Below, piece by piece: positions 25,279 to 36,576 of a DNA stretch of 64,000 nucleotides. Positions within the stretch are counted from its first letter, which is position 1. Each line of letters begins with the position of its first letter. The notes under the pieces were generated by a model. That model was not told the origin of the DNA. It did no database searches and worked only from the letters and a program-made list of their open reading frames with translations. Location: the NCBI GenBank assembly GCA_000381605.1, contig KB906755.1, positions 434,001 to 498,000 on the forward strand, written 5' to 3'. The stretch is from Acidobacteriaceae bacterium KBS 89 (GTDB taxonomy: Bacteria; Acidobacteriota; Terriglobia; Terriglobales; Acidobacteriaceae). The position numbers and the translations under genes are program-made.

Positions 25279-25977
25279 TTACTCGACCATTGAGGGCAGA
25301 GCTTCGGTGGCTGTGCTGAGAATGACTTCGTCGAAGGAATCGATGTTGAGAGGCTCTTCGGGGCCTACGTAGATGGTGCGGATGCGGCGCTGGTTGGCGA
25401 TATTGACGAAGCCGGCGGCGGGGTATACGGAGCCGGATGTGCCTACGACGAGGAGGACAGTGGCGCGGTCGAGTTCGCGGTAGATGGAGTCCATGTCGAG
25501 AGGGACTTCGCCGAACCAGACGATATGCGGACGGACGGAGGCGTGGCAGGTTTTGCAGACGGGAAGGTCGTTGGGATCTTCGTAGAAGGAGTGGTCGGTA
25601 AAGTGATCGTTGGAACGAGTGCAGCGGGATTGAAAGAGACTGCCGTGCATGTGGTGGATGCGGTGGGAGCCGGCACGCTCGTGGAGGTCGTCTACGTTTT
25701 GGGTGCAGAGGTAGAAGTTGTTGCCGAGGCGCTGCTCGATTTTGGCGAGAGCTTTGTGCGCGGCGTTAGGTTGTGCGGCGAGGGCGTCTCGGCGACGCTG
25801 TGAGTAGAAACGCCAGACAAGTGCGGGGTCGGCTTGCCAGGCTTCAGGGGTTGCGACCTCTTCTACGCGGTGGCCGTCCCATAGGCCGCCTGAGCCGCGA
25901 AAGGTGGCCAGGCCGCTTCCGGCTGAGATGCCGGCTCCGGTGAGGACGAAGAGACGGTCTTGGGAGGTGAGGTGCAT
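25279..25977 (-). CDS. cobB: Sirtuin NAD-dependent protein deacylase (CobB-like)
   Basis: 232 residues from ATG 25977. Sirtuin motifs in order: GAGISAGSGLATFRG (NAD loop), YLCTQNVDDLHERAG, the catalytic His in HMHGS, and a reduced zinc site (SRC ... CKTCH). RPHIVWFGE and GTSGSVYPAAGF complete the fold. FYSQRR carries the Y-x-x-R pair that in class III sirtuins recognises succinyl or malonyl lysine, so desuccinylase activity is likely in addition to deacetylation. A longer GTG-started frame to 26031 adds 18 residues without a clear ribosome site. The neighbour is a PfkB kinase. Confidence 0.92.
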   Translation of the reverse strand: MHLTSQDRLFVLTGAGISAGSGLATFRGSGGLWDGHRVEEVATPEAWQADPALVWRFYSQRRRDALAAQPNAAHKALAKIEQRLGNNFYLCTQNVDDLHERAGSHRIHHMHGSLFQSRCTRSNDHFTDHSFYEDPNDLPVCKTCHASVRPHIVWFGEVPLDMDSIYRELDRATVLLVVGTSGSVYPAAGFVNIANQRRIRTIYVGPEEPLNIDSFDEVILSTATEALPSMVE

Positions 25978-26154
25978 GGATGATGTTGTGACGCTCGTCC
26001 AGTGTAATGGGAGAGAAGCGGGTTTCTCCACTGCGCTTCACACGTTGAGACTACGTGAAGCTCCGGTCGAAGAGACACCGTCCAGTGATGGTGATTCCAG
26101 GCGAGATGATTATGCTTCGGACGGTATTTTGGGTTTTTTTGCTTTAACGAAGAA

Positions 26155-26196
26155 AACCGAAGGGCGTTGGGATTCAGCCGCGCCCTTCGGTTATTT
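26155..26196. terminator. Terminator between divergent 5' end and 3' end
   Basis: 12-bp stem AACCGAAGGGCG / CGCCCTTCGGTT with a 14-nt loop; TTTTCTT follows on the minus strand, fitting termination of the phytase-family esterase gene that ends at 26203. Confidence 0.8.
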
Positions 26197-26202
26197 TTGA
26201 GA

Positions 26203-27591
26203 TTAGAACGAGCGTACGTTTTGGGGAACGTAGGTTGAGCCGTCGAGGTCTACATCTGGAACTCCGAAGACCCAGAACTGGTTGGGATTGCTGTTGGGGA
26301 CGTCGTTGTAGTCCTGGAGGAAGTCGTTGTCGTTTGCGACCCAGAAGGTGTGCATCTTGACGCCCTTGACGACTACGTCAGGACCAAAGGCTGTGCCTTC
26401 AATCTTGGCAGGGATCTGGTCGGAGGGGATGCCGGCATTGTTGAGAGCCTGGACGATGTCGAGGAAGAGCGTCTTGGTGACGGCGTGAGTTTGTGCTTCG
26501 GAGCCACTCATATCGCTGATGTCTGTTGCGCCCTGGAGGTCAATTTTGAAGATCTGCTTGACCTTGGCTTTTTCTGCGGGCGCATCGGCGAGGCCCTTGC
26601 CGTCACGCTCGTCGACGAGGAATTCATGGTTGTTGAGGGCGACGATGTCGCTGACTCCACTGCCAGTGGTGAGCAGGTAGGAGTATTCGTGGGTGGTGCG
26701 GCCGGTCACGATATCGATGGTGACGATGCGGAGGAGCTTGGATGCTCCGTCGCTGGCGTCCTGGATGAGCGCGTTCTGCATGATGCCGACGAGGGTGCGG
26801 CCGTCGGGGGTGATGGCGAGGCCTTCCATGCCTTTGTTGGCGACGCGGCCGCTGGTGTTGTTGGAGATTTCGGTGTTACCCATGGGCGAAAGCGTGCTTA
26901 CGAAGAACTTGTCGGGTAGCTGGAAGGTTCGGAGACGAAGGCCGTCGAAGCGTAGGAACTGATAGACGTAGGGACCGTACTCGTCAGAGACGAAGACGCT
27001 GAGGCCGTCGTTGGAGACGCGAATGCTTTCGGGGTCGAGGCGGGCGTCGCGGGGATCGCCGGAGTTGCGATCAAGATCGAAGTTGTCGGAGCGCCCGGTG
27101 AAGAAGTGCTGGAGGAAGTTGTTCTGCTTGGGCGCGCCGGGACCGACGCCCAGACCTGTGCCGGAACCATAGACGAGCGGAGTCAGGTTGAAGAGGAGGG
27201 TGGTGGATTCGAGTTCTGGCTCGATGGTGAAGGGCAGACCGGCGCCCTTGTTCGCCTTGAGGTTCATTTTGATGCTGTGGAAGCGGTTGATGTAGCTGGC
27301 GGTGTCGTCGATGTCAGTGTCGAAGGGGACGGCGTTGGGGCCACGGTCGGGAACGGCGAGAAATTGGTCGCCGGAGACGTGGGCAATACCAGAGCCGAGA
27401 CCGCCAAGGAGGCTCGCGGATACGCCATTTTCGAGAGTGCCCTTAAGGCCGGAGAGGTCGGTGTACGATCCGGCGCGGCTGCCGGTGAGCGTCCCTTTTG
27501 CGATCAGGGTGGGTTGTGCAACGACAAATGGTGCAGAGACGGCTGCCAGGGATGTGGCGAGGAGGATGGTGTGGAACGAGGTACTTTTCAC
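26203..27591 (-). CDS. Secreted esterase-like activity of phytase family protein
   Basis: 462 residues with a signal peptide (TILLATSLAAVSAPFVVAQ). The body fits the 'esterase-like activity of phytase' beta-propeller family: VPDRGPNA near residue 82, RLDPESIRVSNDGLSVFVSDE, the MEGLAITPDGRTLVGIMQN strand, NHEFLVDERDG and GVKMHTFWVANDNDF. Members release phosphate or hydrolyse esters in the periplasm; the substrate is not established. Monocistronic, terminated by a strong hairpin. Confidence 0.85.
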   Translation of the reverse strand: MKSTSFHTILLATSLAAVSAPFVVAQPTLIAKGTLTGSRAGSYTDLSGLKGTLENGVSASLLGGLGSGIAHVSGDQFLAVPDRGPNAVPFDTDIDDTASYINRFHSIKMNLKANKGAGLPFTIEPELESTTLLFNLTPLVYGSGTGLGVGPGAPKQNNFLQHFFTGRSDNFDLDRNSGDPRDARLDPESIRVSNDGLSVFVSDEYGPYVYQFLRFDGLRLRTFQLPDKFFVSTLSPMGNTEISNNTSGRVANKGMEGLAITPDGRTLVGIMQNALIQDASDGASKLLRIVTIDIVTGRTTHEYSYLLTTGSGVSDIVALNNHEFLVDERDGKGLADAPAEKAKVKQIFKIDLQGATDISDMSGSEAQTHAVTKTLFLDIVQALNNAGIPSDQIPAKIEGTAFGPDVVVKGVKMHTFWVANDNDFLQDYNDVPNSNPNQFWVFGVPDVDLDGSTYVPQNVRSF

Positions 27592-27756
27592 GGAGTTCCC
27601 TTCAAATGTGGAGTGGAGAGACGCCGCTCATCTTAGAGGGCGGCTTGTCGCATTCGCTTGAAGGGTTTGTAAATTTTGGTGGAATTGTTGTCAGGGCTTT
27701 GTGAAGACACGGGAGATGACGACAAGATAGACAGAGGCACAATGCCTCACAACGAT

Positions 27757-27800
27757 AGCGTGCCCACGTCCGAGGGTATGGACGTGGGCACGCTGATTTG
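27757..27800 (-). terminator. Terminator of eno
   Basis: 15-bp perfect stem AGCGTGCCCACGTCC / GGACGTGGGCACGCT with an 8-nt loop, 16 nt after the eno stop on the minus strand. The tail is not T-rich, so stem strength must carry the function. Confidence 0.65.
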
Positions 27801-27809
27801 TGGATGAGG

Positions 27810-29636
<1,827 letters not shown>

Positions 29637-30554
29637 ATGACTTTACGCATCACGACCGCTGCTCTTGTTCTCGCTGCTGCTCCGTTGTTCGGCCAGGCCA
29701 CCGGGGTCTCTCGTCCAGACTCTTCGGTGATTACGAGCGATGATGCAGTGCCAATGCCAAAGCCGTTGACGCCACGTCCGAGTGCGGCGGTGCCAGCGAC
29801 GGCGCCCGCGGGTGAGGTGTATGGACCTTACATCCCTTACCAGGGCCCAGGAGTGGCGAGTGCTCCTCCTGTGGTGCATACGGCTCCAGTGGAGAACCCA
29901 TTGGACGCCATGATTGTGGTGAGCGTGCCGGAGCGCAATGGCGAGCTTCGCGCAGGGACACTGCTGAAGACGAAGATGATGGATACGCTTTCGACGAGCT
30001 CGACTTTGCAGGGGACAAGATTCTCTGCATCGGTGACGGAGCCGATCGAGAGGAATGGCAAGGTCATTATTCCGGTTGGATCCATTCTTGAGGGGCGAGT
30101 GACCGAGGTTCATGGCGGACGACGAATTTCGGGTGGGGCGCTGCTTCACCTGGAGACGTTGAACGTGACGCTGCCTGATGGGACGCACTATATTGTGCAT
30201 GCCCAGATCATCGAAACAGGCAGAAGCGACTTTAATGTTTCGAGCGAAGGAACCTTGAAGAAGAAGGGCCATACCAGAGAGAACCTGGTGATCATGGGCG
30301 GAGTAACAGGCGCGGGCGCAGCGGCTGGGGCGATGATTGGCGGCGGCGTTGGAGCGGCTGTTGGAGCGGGCATCGGAGCTGGCGTGAGTACGGTGATCTG
30401 GCTGAAGCAGGATCGACAGGCTACGCTGCCGAAGGATGTGACGCTGGTCTTCAGCTTGACGACACCGATGATCCTTACGCCGATGCCGATGAATGGGCCG
30501 GCGGTTAGCAGCGTAAGTGTGAGTGGGCCCGGAGGGCTCGGCGCGGCACAGTAA
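29637..30554 (+). CDS. Secreted glycine-zipper protein
   Basis: 305 residues. Signal peptide (TTAALVLAAAPLFGQA), Pro/Ala-rich spacer to about residue 85, then a beta-rich domain with VPERNGELRAGTLLKTKM, TRFSASVTEPIERNGKVIIP and ILEGRVTEVHGG. A Gly/Ala zipper follows (GAAAGAMIGGGVGAAVGAGI), ending in a domain TLPKDVTLVFSL. The same layout occurs in the lipoprotein at 50632, so the two are paralogues. Likely envelope-anchored through the zipper. Function unknown. A terminator lies right after the stop. Confidence 0.75.
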   Translation: MTLRITTAALVLAAAPLFGQATGVSRPDSSVITSDDAVPMPKPLTPRPSAAVPATAPAGEVYGPYIPYQGPGVASAPPVVHTAPVENPLDAMIVVSVPERNGELRAGTLLKTKMMDTLSTSSTLQGTRFSASVTEPIERNGKVIIPVGSILEGRVTEVHGGRRISGGALLHLETLNVTLPDGTHYIVHAQIIETGRSDFNVSSEGTLKKKGHTRENLVIMGGVTGAGAAAGAMIGGGVGAAVGAGIGAGVSTVIWLKQDRQATLPKDVTLVFSLTTPMILTPMPMNGPAVSSVSVSGPGGLGAAQ

Positions 30555-30582
30555 GTTAGCTAGTTTCGGATGAGTATATTTT

Positions 30583-30615
30583 ATGGGTCGGGGTGTTCCC
30601 CCGACCCATTGCTTT
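30583..30615 (+). terminator. Terminator after the glycine-zipper gene
   Basis: ATGGGTCGGGG, 4-nt loop, CCCCGACCCAT followed by TGCTTTT. Confidence 0.85.
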
Positions 30616-30630
30616 TGGTCGTTGGGAGAG

Positions 30631-30676
30631 GCAAAGACAACAGCAGATCCCCCTCGGGGATGACAACCAAAAGGAC
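30631..30676. repeat. REP-like repeat, GCAGATCCCC type, copy 1
   Basis: GCAAAGACAA-CAGCAGATCCCC-CTCGGGGATGACAACC. The central CCCC-CTC-GGGG can fold. Related copy at 40315-40345. Confidence 0.7.
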
Positions 30677-30684
30677 TGACGTGG

Positions 30685-33198
30685 TTAGTCGCGGACCTGG
30701 GCGAGGAGGCGCTTCCAGTTTTTCTGGTTGCGGCGGTAGGACTTTTTCAAGTCTTCGAGGATGCGTTCGAAGTCGCCGTGGCCTCCGAGATTGCGCCATG
30801 CGGGATTTTTCGAAAACCATGGGTAGTTTTCGTTGCCGAGATAGATGGCGCGGCGGAGCCAGTGAAGAGCTTCGGACTCGTCGCCTTCCACCGCAAAATA
30901 TGTTGCGAGGCGGTAGGCCATCTCACTGTCGGCTTCGGCGGCGGAGAGGGTCTCGTCCACGATGAAGGTGGCGGCTTTTTCGCGCTCACCGAGTTGGACG
31001 TAGCAGAGGGCGATGGTGGGATAGACGATGCGGAGGGATGAGTCGTCGCGGATGACGTTTTCGAGGGTCTCGATGGCCTTGGGGAGATCGCCGGTGCGCA
31101 TCTGCTGGTAGCCGAGGGAGGTGCGGAGGAGGGGCTGGCGGGGTTCGAGGGTGAGGCCCTTTTCGATTTCGTCGGCGGCTAGTTCGAGCTGGTTCTGGTA
31201 TTGGTAGACGCGGGCGCGGTGGTTGTAGATCATGGCCGCGTTGGCGGGGTTCATGCGGAGGGAGGCGTTGAACTGGTCGAGGGCTTCGTCGTACATGCCG
31301 TCGATGCGGAGGGTGATGCCGGCGACCATGCGGACGTTCCAGTCGTTGCCGGCAGTCTGTAGGAGGTTTTCGATGCCGTGGCGGGCGGACTCTTTTTCTC
31401 CTCGGGAGAGGAGCATATAGACGCGGTAGAGATTGGCTTCGACGGAGCCTGAGTCGAGCGCGAGGGCTTTGTCGAAGGCGCGGCGGGCTTCGAGGACGTG
31501 CATCTGCCCGCCAAGACCGTGGCGGGCGTACTGAAGGTGGGTGATGCCGAGGCCGGACCAGCCAGGGGCGTAGTTTTCGTCCTGATTGACGACGGAGGCG
31601 AAGAGCTCGCGGGCACGGTCGAGGTCTTCGCGGCTGCCGGTGCGGGTCATGAAGGCGGAGAGTACGGCTCGGGCCTGGAGGTACTCCTCGGACAGAGCTT
31701 GGTTGAGCGAGGGGCTGAGAGCTGGGGAGCGGTGGTTTTCGTGTGGGGGTTGGAGGTCTCCGAAGCCCTGCAGGGTGCTGAAGACTTCGTTGCAAATCTC
31801 GGATTGGACGCTGACGAGGTCGAATGAGGCGACGTTGATGGACCCGCCGGCGCGGACGCTCTGGCCGGGGACATCGAGGAGCTGCCAGTTGAGGTCGAAG
31901 CCCTGGTCGGAGCGAAGGAAGTTGCCGGCGAGGACGAAGTTGACGAGAAGTTTTTTTCCGACGCTCAGGGGGTCTAGCTGTTGAGTGGGGACGGTCATCA
32001 ATGAACTGGATGGGCGGACGACGAGAGTGGACATACGTGTGAGGCGGGTAGCGATTGCGTCGGCAAGGGCGTAGCCGTAGAGCGGCGCGACGTCGGCAGG
32101 GCCGAAGTTGACGAAGGGGAGGACGACAATGCTGTTTTGATTATGGGTTGCGTTGGTGCCGGATTCTCGGAAACGCTCGGCGAGCATGGAGAGGATGCCG
32201 GTAGTTCGCTTCTCTCCTTCGGGGGTGTCGAGTGGGAGGCGTCCCTGAGAGGGGCGGAGGGAGATGTTGTCGCCGGGAAGGAGGCCGGAGTCGAGCTGCA
32301 TAGCCCGCATGATGGTCTTGAGGGCATCACGGACCTCGGCGGCCGAGGCAAAGCGGGCGGACGGCTGCTTTTCGAGGCAGTGGAGGATGACGGACTCGAG
32401 CTCGATGGGAAGGCTGGGGGCAATCTCGCGGATGGAGGGCGGGTCGGCGTATTGGATGGCGCGGATGGATTGAAACTCGGGTGCGTCGGGGCGGTGAAAG
32501 GGGTGGCGGCCGGTGGCGAGCTCGTAGAGGATGAGGCCGAGAGCGAAGATGTCGGACTGGACGCTGGACTGGCCAGTGACGAACTGCTCGGGTGCCATGT
32601 AGGCGATGGTGCCGCCGCGGGCGGTGTAGGTTGGGCCGGGCACGGCCTGAGGGGAGCCGACTTTGCGCTTGTTGACGGGGCCGCCGGGGTCGAATTCGGC
32701 CTGGTCGGGGCGGAGGCGGCGGGCAAGGCCGAAGTCGAGGATCTTGATGAGGCCGCCGTCGGTGAGCATGACGTTGGCGGGCTTGAGATCGCGGTGGAAG
32801 ATGCCGAGCGAGTGGGCGGCGGAGAGGCCGTCGGAGGTCTGGATGCCGGCAGACAGGACGAGTTGAAGGCTGGCGGGGCCTTCGGCGATGAGCTTGTCGA
32901 GGGACTTACCTGGGATGTACTGCATGACGATATAGGCTTCTTCGCCGTTGCCATCTTCTTCTTTGGCTTCGCCGACGTCGTAGATGGCGCAGACGTTGGG
33001 GTGGTCGATGGCGGAGGCGAGGCGAGCTTCGCGAAGCTGGGTGGCGCGCATCTGCTGGATGGTGAGATTGCCGCGCTTGAGGAGTTTGAGGACGACGGGG
33101 CGCTGGAGGAGGGTGTCGTTGGCGAGGTACACAACGCCGCTGCCGCCGGCTCCGATCTTGCGGACGAACTCGTATTGTTTTATCTCGCGGCGCTTCAT
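30685..33198 (-). CDS. Serine/threonine protein kinase with C-terminal TPRs
   Basis: 837 residues. Residues 1-275 are a Hanks-type kinase: Gly loop IGAGGSGVVYLA, ATP Lys K38 (VVLKLLKRG), catalytic loop HRDLKPANV, DFGLAR, and a PEQF activation-segment end. A middle domain (residues about 350-480) carries VVLPFVNFGPAD and LADAIATRL, a segment often found between kinase and TPRs in acidobacterial and myxobacterial proteins. The C-terminal third holds several TPRs (AIYRVYMLLSRGEKESARHG region, AIETLENVIRDDSSL). No membrane span is evident. Substrates are unknown. Monocistronic. Confidence 0.95.
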   Translation of the reverse strand: MKRREIKQYEFVRKIGAGGSGVVYLANDTLLQRPVVLKLLKRGNLTIQQMRATQLREARLASAIDHPNVCAIYDVGEAKEEDGNGEEAYIVMQYIPGKSLDKLIAEGPASLQLVLSAGIQTSDGLSAAHSLGIFHRDLKPANVMLTDGGLIKILDFGLARRLRPDQAEFDPGGPVNKRKVGSPQAVPGPTYTARGGTIAYMAPEQFVTGQSSVQSDIFALGLILYELATGRHPFHRPDAPEFQSIRAIQYADPPSIREIAPSLPIELESVILHCLEKQPSARFASAAEVRDALKTIMRAMQLDSGLLPGDNISLRPSQGRLPLDTPEGEKRTTGILSMLAERFRESGTNATHNQNSIVVLPFVNFGPADVAPLYGYALADAIATRLTRMSTLVVRPSSSLMTVPTQQLDPLSVGKKLLVNFVLAGNFLRSDQGFDLNWQLLDVPGQSVRAGGSINVASFDLVSVQSEICNEVFSTLQGFGDLQPPHENHRSPALSPSLNQALSEEYLQARAVLSAFMTRTGSREDLDRARELFASVVNQDENYAPGWSGLGITHLQYARHGLGGQMHVLEARRAFDKALALDSGSVEANLYRVYMLLSRGEKESARHGIENLLQTAGNDWNVRMVAGITLRIDGMYDEALDQFNASLRMNPANAAMIYNHRARVYQYQNQLELAADEIEKGLTLEPRQPLLRTSLGYQQMRTGDLPKAIETLENVIRDDSSLRIVYPTIALCYVQLGEREKAATFIVDETLSAAEADSEMAYRLATYFAVEGDESEALHWLRRAIYLGNENYPWFSKNPAWRNLGGHGDFERILEDLKKSYRRNQKNWKRLLAQVRD

Positions 33199-33276
33199 GA
33201 CTTCATTATTGCAAGTGTGGGCGTGTGGAAGATGAAAAGACCAGCGAAGTGCAACAACAACAGGAGGTTAAAGTCT

Positions 33277-33317
33277 GACGCCTCAGCTCTGCAGAATGAC
33301 TGCGAGGCTGAGGCGTC
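33277..33317 (-). terminator. Terminator of the PEP-CTERM gene
   Basis: 11-bp stem GACGCCTCAGC / GCTGAGGCGTC about 33 nt after the stop on the minus strand; the tail (AGACTTT) is only weakly T-rich. Confidence 0.6.
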
Positions 33318-33349
33318 GAGAGCAAGAGAGACAGGGGGTTGCGCGAGAG

Positions 33350-34042
33350 TTAGGCGGAGAGGCGACGACGAACCATGCCGGCGAGACCGAGGATGCCGGT
33401 TCCAAAAAGGGACAGAGTTGCAGGCTCGGGGACGGCTGGCGGCGGATCGACGAGGCCAACGAGGCCCTGCTGATCTTCACTACCCTTGCCTTGTTTGACG
33501 GTCGGCGGAGTGATCCACTCGACCTGGCTGACGAGAGAGCTTGTGACTTGGCCGTGGTTGATGGCGTTGTGGAGAGCGTCGAGGTAGTTGTCTTCGTTGT
33601 TTGCGATTGCACCACCGCTGAGAAGGGAGAAGCTGTTGCCGTACTCTTCCTCCCAGATGGCGGCCTGGAGGCCTTCACTCTCGGTCTTGGTATCGGCGGA
33701 TGCGCCGAAGTTGAGGAGAAGCCAGGCGATCGCGGCATCATTGTGGACAGTGCTTCCATTGACCACGCCATTGGTCTTGAAGGTGGCGTTGTAGCTGTCG
33801 CCCTCGTTGATCTCGTGGTTGAGATCGACGCAGTAGACTGCGGTGAAGTCGACAGTCTTGCTGCCGATGACGGCGGACGAACCGACGAAGTTGCCGCCGC
33901 CCGCGGTGTGGGTGTCGCCATTGAAACGGAAGGTGAAGGACCCCACCGAATCTCCAAGGTTGAGTGTGTCGGCGTGCGCCACGGCTCCAAGAGTCAATGT
34001 GACGGCGGCCGCCGCCAGGATAGAGAGTTTGGACAAGGACAT
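33350..34042 (-). CDS. PEP-CTERM sorting-domain exported protein
   Basis: 230 residues from ATG 34042, preceded by GGAGAACC. N-terminal signal (LSILAAAAVTLTLGAVAHA) and the C-terminal PEP-CTERM tripartite tail: VPEPATLSLFGTGILGLAG then RRR. Such tails are cut and anchored by an exosortase in organisms making exopolysaccharide or biofilm; none is seen in this window. The middle contains AVYCVDLNHEINEGDSY and AAIWEEEYGNSFSLL, resembling secreted proteins with a Cys-containing strand-rich fold. A longer frame to 34306 is probably untranslated leader. Confidence 0.92.
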   Translation of the reverse strand: MSLSKLSILAAAAVTLTLGAVAHADTLNLGDSVGSFTFRFNGDTHTAGGGNFVGSSAVIGSKTVDFTAVYCVDLNHEINEGDSYNATFKTNGVVNGSTVHNDAAIAWLLLNFGASADTKTESEGLQAAIWEEEYGNSFSLLSGGAIANNEDNYLDALHNAINHGQVTSSLVSQVEWITPPTVKQGKGSEDQQGLVGLVDPPPAVPEPATLSLFGTGILGLAGMVRRRLSA

Positions 34043-34376
34043 TAGGTTCTCCAATTCGTGCAAGGTGGTTGTATGTGGTTCTGTGCCTTCACTTACAAGC
34101 AAGTGATTTGCCAAAGGCATTTCGCGGAGAATTGACGGATTCGCGGGGAATCCTGTGAAAGATTTTGCGACATGGGAAGGGGTTTTGTGGCGGGGGAAAA
34201 GATTTGCCCACAGGAAGGAACATAGTTTTTCCCTCCTGGCGTGGCGATGCTGTTGGCCAAGTGATGGCAGGTGTTGATTTATGGTTAAAGATGATGAGCC
34301 GCTCACGATAGTTCTGCGAGCGGCTTCTGTTGCGACGACAGTTCACGATGTGGGTTGGAGCGGGTGGTTTGCTGCC
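34043..34376. other. Intergenic leader with terminator
   Basis: 334 bp between the PEP-CTERM gene and the small membrane protein gene, both on the minus strand. Contains one terminator hairpin (34297-34325) and otherwise nothing recognised. Confidence 0.5.
34297..34325 (-). terminator. Terminator after the small membrane protein gene
   Basis: AGCCGCTC / GAGCGGCT stem with a 13-nt loop, about 50 nt after the stop at 34377 on the minus strand. Confidence 0.6.
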
Positions 34377-34631
34377 TTAGTGGTGGGGGCGATCCTTGGC
34401 TTCCCAGGGGCGTGGGTTGACGGGATCGTCCTGCCACTTTTGACGGCGGCCTACGAGGAACATGATGAGGCCAAAGACGAACATGATGGCTCCCCAGGTG
34501 AGATTGAGGTTGATCCCCATGGACTTCTCGTAGATGTCGGCGGCGTTGCGGGTGAAGAGACCGTAGATGCTCATGAGGCCGCCGATGAGGAGGAAGATGA
34601 GGCCGAGGGGGATACGGATGTCGAGTCCCAT
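34377..34631 (-). CDS. Small two-span membrane protein
   Basis: 84 residues with two hydrophobic spans (IPLGLIFLLIGGLMSIYGLF and WGAIMFVFGLIMFLVG) and a charged C-terminus (KWQDDPVNPRPWEAKDRPHH). It follows the symporter gene by 82 nt on the same strand. It may be an accessory subunit or an unrelated small protein; no family recognised with certainty. ATG 34631 is preceded by AAGGAGC. Confidence 0.8.
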   Translation of the reverse strand: MGLDIRIPLGLIFLLIGGLMSIYGLFTRNAADIYEKSMGINLNLTWGAIMFVFGLIMFLVGRRQKWQDDPVNPRPWEAKDRPHH

Positions 34632-34713
34632 TGGTGCTCCTTGGTGTCGCAGCTTTAGCCGTTAGTTCTTAGGTCTTAGCTAAGGGCCACGAGCTAAAGG
34701 CTAACAGCTATCG

Positions 34714-36576
34714 TTAGGCGAAGACGAGGTTGAGGACGATGAGGATGGCGAGGACGGCGACAGCGAGGGTCGCGGGCTTCTGATACCAACTTAGGTGGCC
34801 TTCGACGGGTTTAGGGGTTAAGGAGTAGACGAGGCCGACGAGTTCCGGTTCGGGGCGTGGCTTGGTGACGAGGCTGATGGCGATGGTGACGAGGAGATTG
34901 GTGGAGAATGCGAAGATGGCGGTCCAGAAGTTCTGGGCCATATCGCTGGGGTAGTGGTGGAGGACGGTGATCCAGCCGCCGTGGATGCCGGGGACGGCGT
35001 CTGCGGGGAGGGTGAGGCCGTGGTGGATGAGGGCGGCGAGCGTGCCTGAGATGAGTCCGGTGAAGGCGGCGTGGCCGGTGGTTTTCTTCCAGAACATGCC
35101 TAAGAGAAAGGTGGCAAAGAGTGGCGCATTGACGATGGAGAAGACGAGTTGGAGCGCATCCATGATGTTGTTGAAGTTGGTGACGAGGTATGCGGCGCCG
35201 ATGGAGAGGGCTACGCCTCCTATGGTGGCCATGCGGCCCATCCATAGATAGTGGTCGTCGGTTCCCTTCTTGTTGATGTAGGCCTGATAGATGTCGTAGG
35301 TCCAGACGGTGTTGAAGGCGGTGACATTGCCGGCCATGCCGGACATGAAGCTGGCGAGGAGTGCAGTGAGGCCGAGGCCAAGGATTCCTGTTGGGAAGAA
35401 GTGGAGGAGCATGACGGGAATGGCGAGGTCGTAGTTATAGACCGGGGTGCCGTCGGCGTTCAATACGGCTTTGCCGCTGAGTGGGTCGGTTTTGACGGGG
35501 ATGATGCCGTGGGGGTGGGACTCGTCGAGGGGAACTTTGATACCTGGATGAGCGGCAGCCGCTGCAGCATAATCCGCTTCGGAGAGAGTTTGACCGGGAA
35601 CAGTTACGATCTTGGTTTGGTTGCCGGTTCCCTGACCTGCGCCTGCCATGTGCGAGGTGACGCTGACGGCGATTAAGCCGGGCAGGATGACGAGGAAGGG
35701 GAAGAACATTTTTGGGATGGCGGCAATGAGAGGGACGCGCCGGGCAGAGACTTCGGAGTCGGCGGCCATGGCTCGCTGGATGACGAGGAAGTCAGTGCAC
35801 CAGTAACCGAAGCTGAGCACGAAGCCGAGGCCCATGGCGAGACCGAACCATTCGACGCCGAGAGTGTTGGTAGAGGCGTGGGCCATGCCTTGCCAGGAGT
35901 GAGTCATGTTGGCGGGAAGCGTGTGCTTGATTCCCTGCCAGCCGCCGACGTTTCGGAGGCCGATCCAGACGAGAGGAGCGAAGCCGGCGACGATGAGGAA
36001 GAATTGGAGGACTTCGTTGTAGATGGCGCTGGTGAGGCCGCCGAGAAAGATGTAGCCGAGAACGATGATGGCTGAGACGAAGACGGAGACATGGAAGATG
36101 TATGCGTCGGGGACGATGCCGTGGAGGAGGCCGAGGGTCTGGATGAGGAGGGCCATCGCGTACATGGAGATGCCGGAGGAGAGCACAGTCATGATGGCGA
36201 ATGAGAAAGCGTTTACGGCGCGTGTTTTCTCGTCGAAGCGGAGGCGGAGATATTCGGGTACGGAGCGGGCCTTGGAGCCGTAGTAGAAGGGCATCATGAA
36301 GATGCCTACAAAGATCATGGCGGGGATGGCGCCGATCCAGTAGAAGTGGCTGGTGATGATGCCGTACTTGGCACCAGAAGCTCCCATGCCGATGACTTCC
36401 TGGGCACCGAGATTCGCGGAGATGAAGGCGAGACCGCAGACCCAGGCGGGGATCGAACGTCCGGCGAGAAAGAAATCGTTGCTGGTGCGCATGTAGCGCT
36501 TGAGGGCGAAGCCGATGCCCAGAACAAAGATGAAGTAGACCAGCATGATGAGCCAGTCGATAGTGGAAAGATTCAC
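34714..36576 (-). CDS. Sodium/solute symporter (SSS family)
   Basis: 620 residues with about 13-14 hydrophobic spans. SSS signatures are DFFLAGRSIPAWVCGLAFISANLGAQE near residue 35-60 and the Na-site helices AVNAFSFAIMTVLSSGIS and ALLASFMSGMAGNVTAFNTVW. An unusual hydrophilic insert of about 75 residues (QTKIVTVPGQTL ... YDLAIPVM) lies between spans in the middle. Subgroup resembles the galactose/sugar branch of the family, but the solute is not decided by sequence. The small two-span gene follows on the same strand. Confidence 0.93.
   Translation of the reverse strand: MNLSTIDWLIMLVYFIFVLGIGFALKRYMRTSNDFFLAGRSIPAWVCGLAFISANLGAQEVIGMGASGAKYGIITSHFYWIGAIPAMIFVGIFMMPFYYGSKARSVPEYLRLRFDEKTRAVNAFSFAIMTVLSSGISMYAMALLIQTLGLLHGIVPDAYIFHVSVFVSAIIVLGYIFLGGLTSAIYNEVLQFFLIVAGFAPLVWIGLRNVGGWQGIKHTLPANMTHSWQGMAHASTNTLGVEWFGLAMGLGFVLSFGYWCTDFLVIQRAMAADSEVSARRVPLIAAIPKMFFPFLVILPGLIAVSVTSHMAGAGQGTGNQTKIVTVPGQTLSEADYAAAAAAHPGIKVPLDESHPHGIIPVKTDPLSGKAVLNADGTPVYNYDLAIPVMLLHFFPTGILGLGLTALLASFMSGMAGNVTAFNTVWTYDIYQAYINKKGTDDHYLWMGRMATIGGVALSIGAAYLVTNFNNIMDALQLVFSIVNAPLFATFLLGMFWKKTTGHAAFTGLISGTLAALIHHGLTLPADAVPGIHGGWITVLHHYPSDMAQNFWTAIFAFSTNLLVTIAISLVTKPRPEPELVGLVYSLTPKPVEGHLSWYQKPATLAVAVLAILIVLNLVFA

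Noticed and set aside
32137..33498. 453-residue plus-strand frame opposite the kinase gene
   Set aside because: It is an acidic Gly/Asp/Glu-rich antisense shadow; the minus-strand kinase has complete catalytic motifs.
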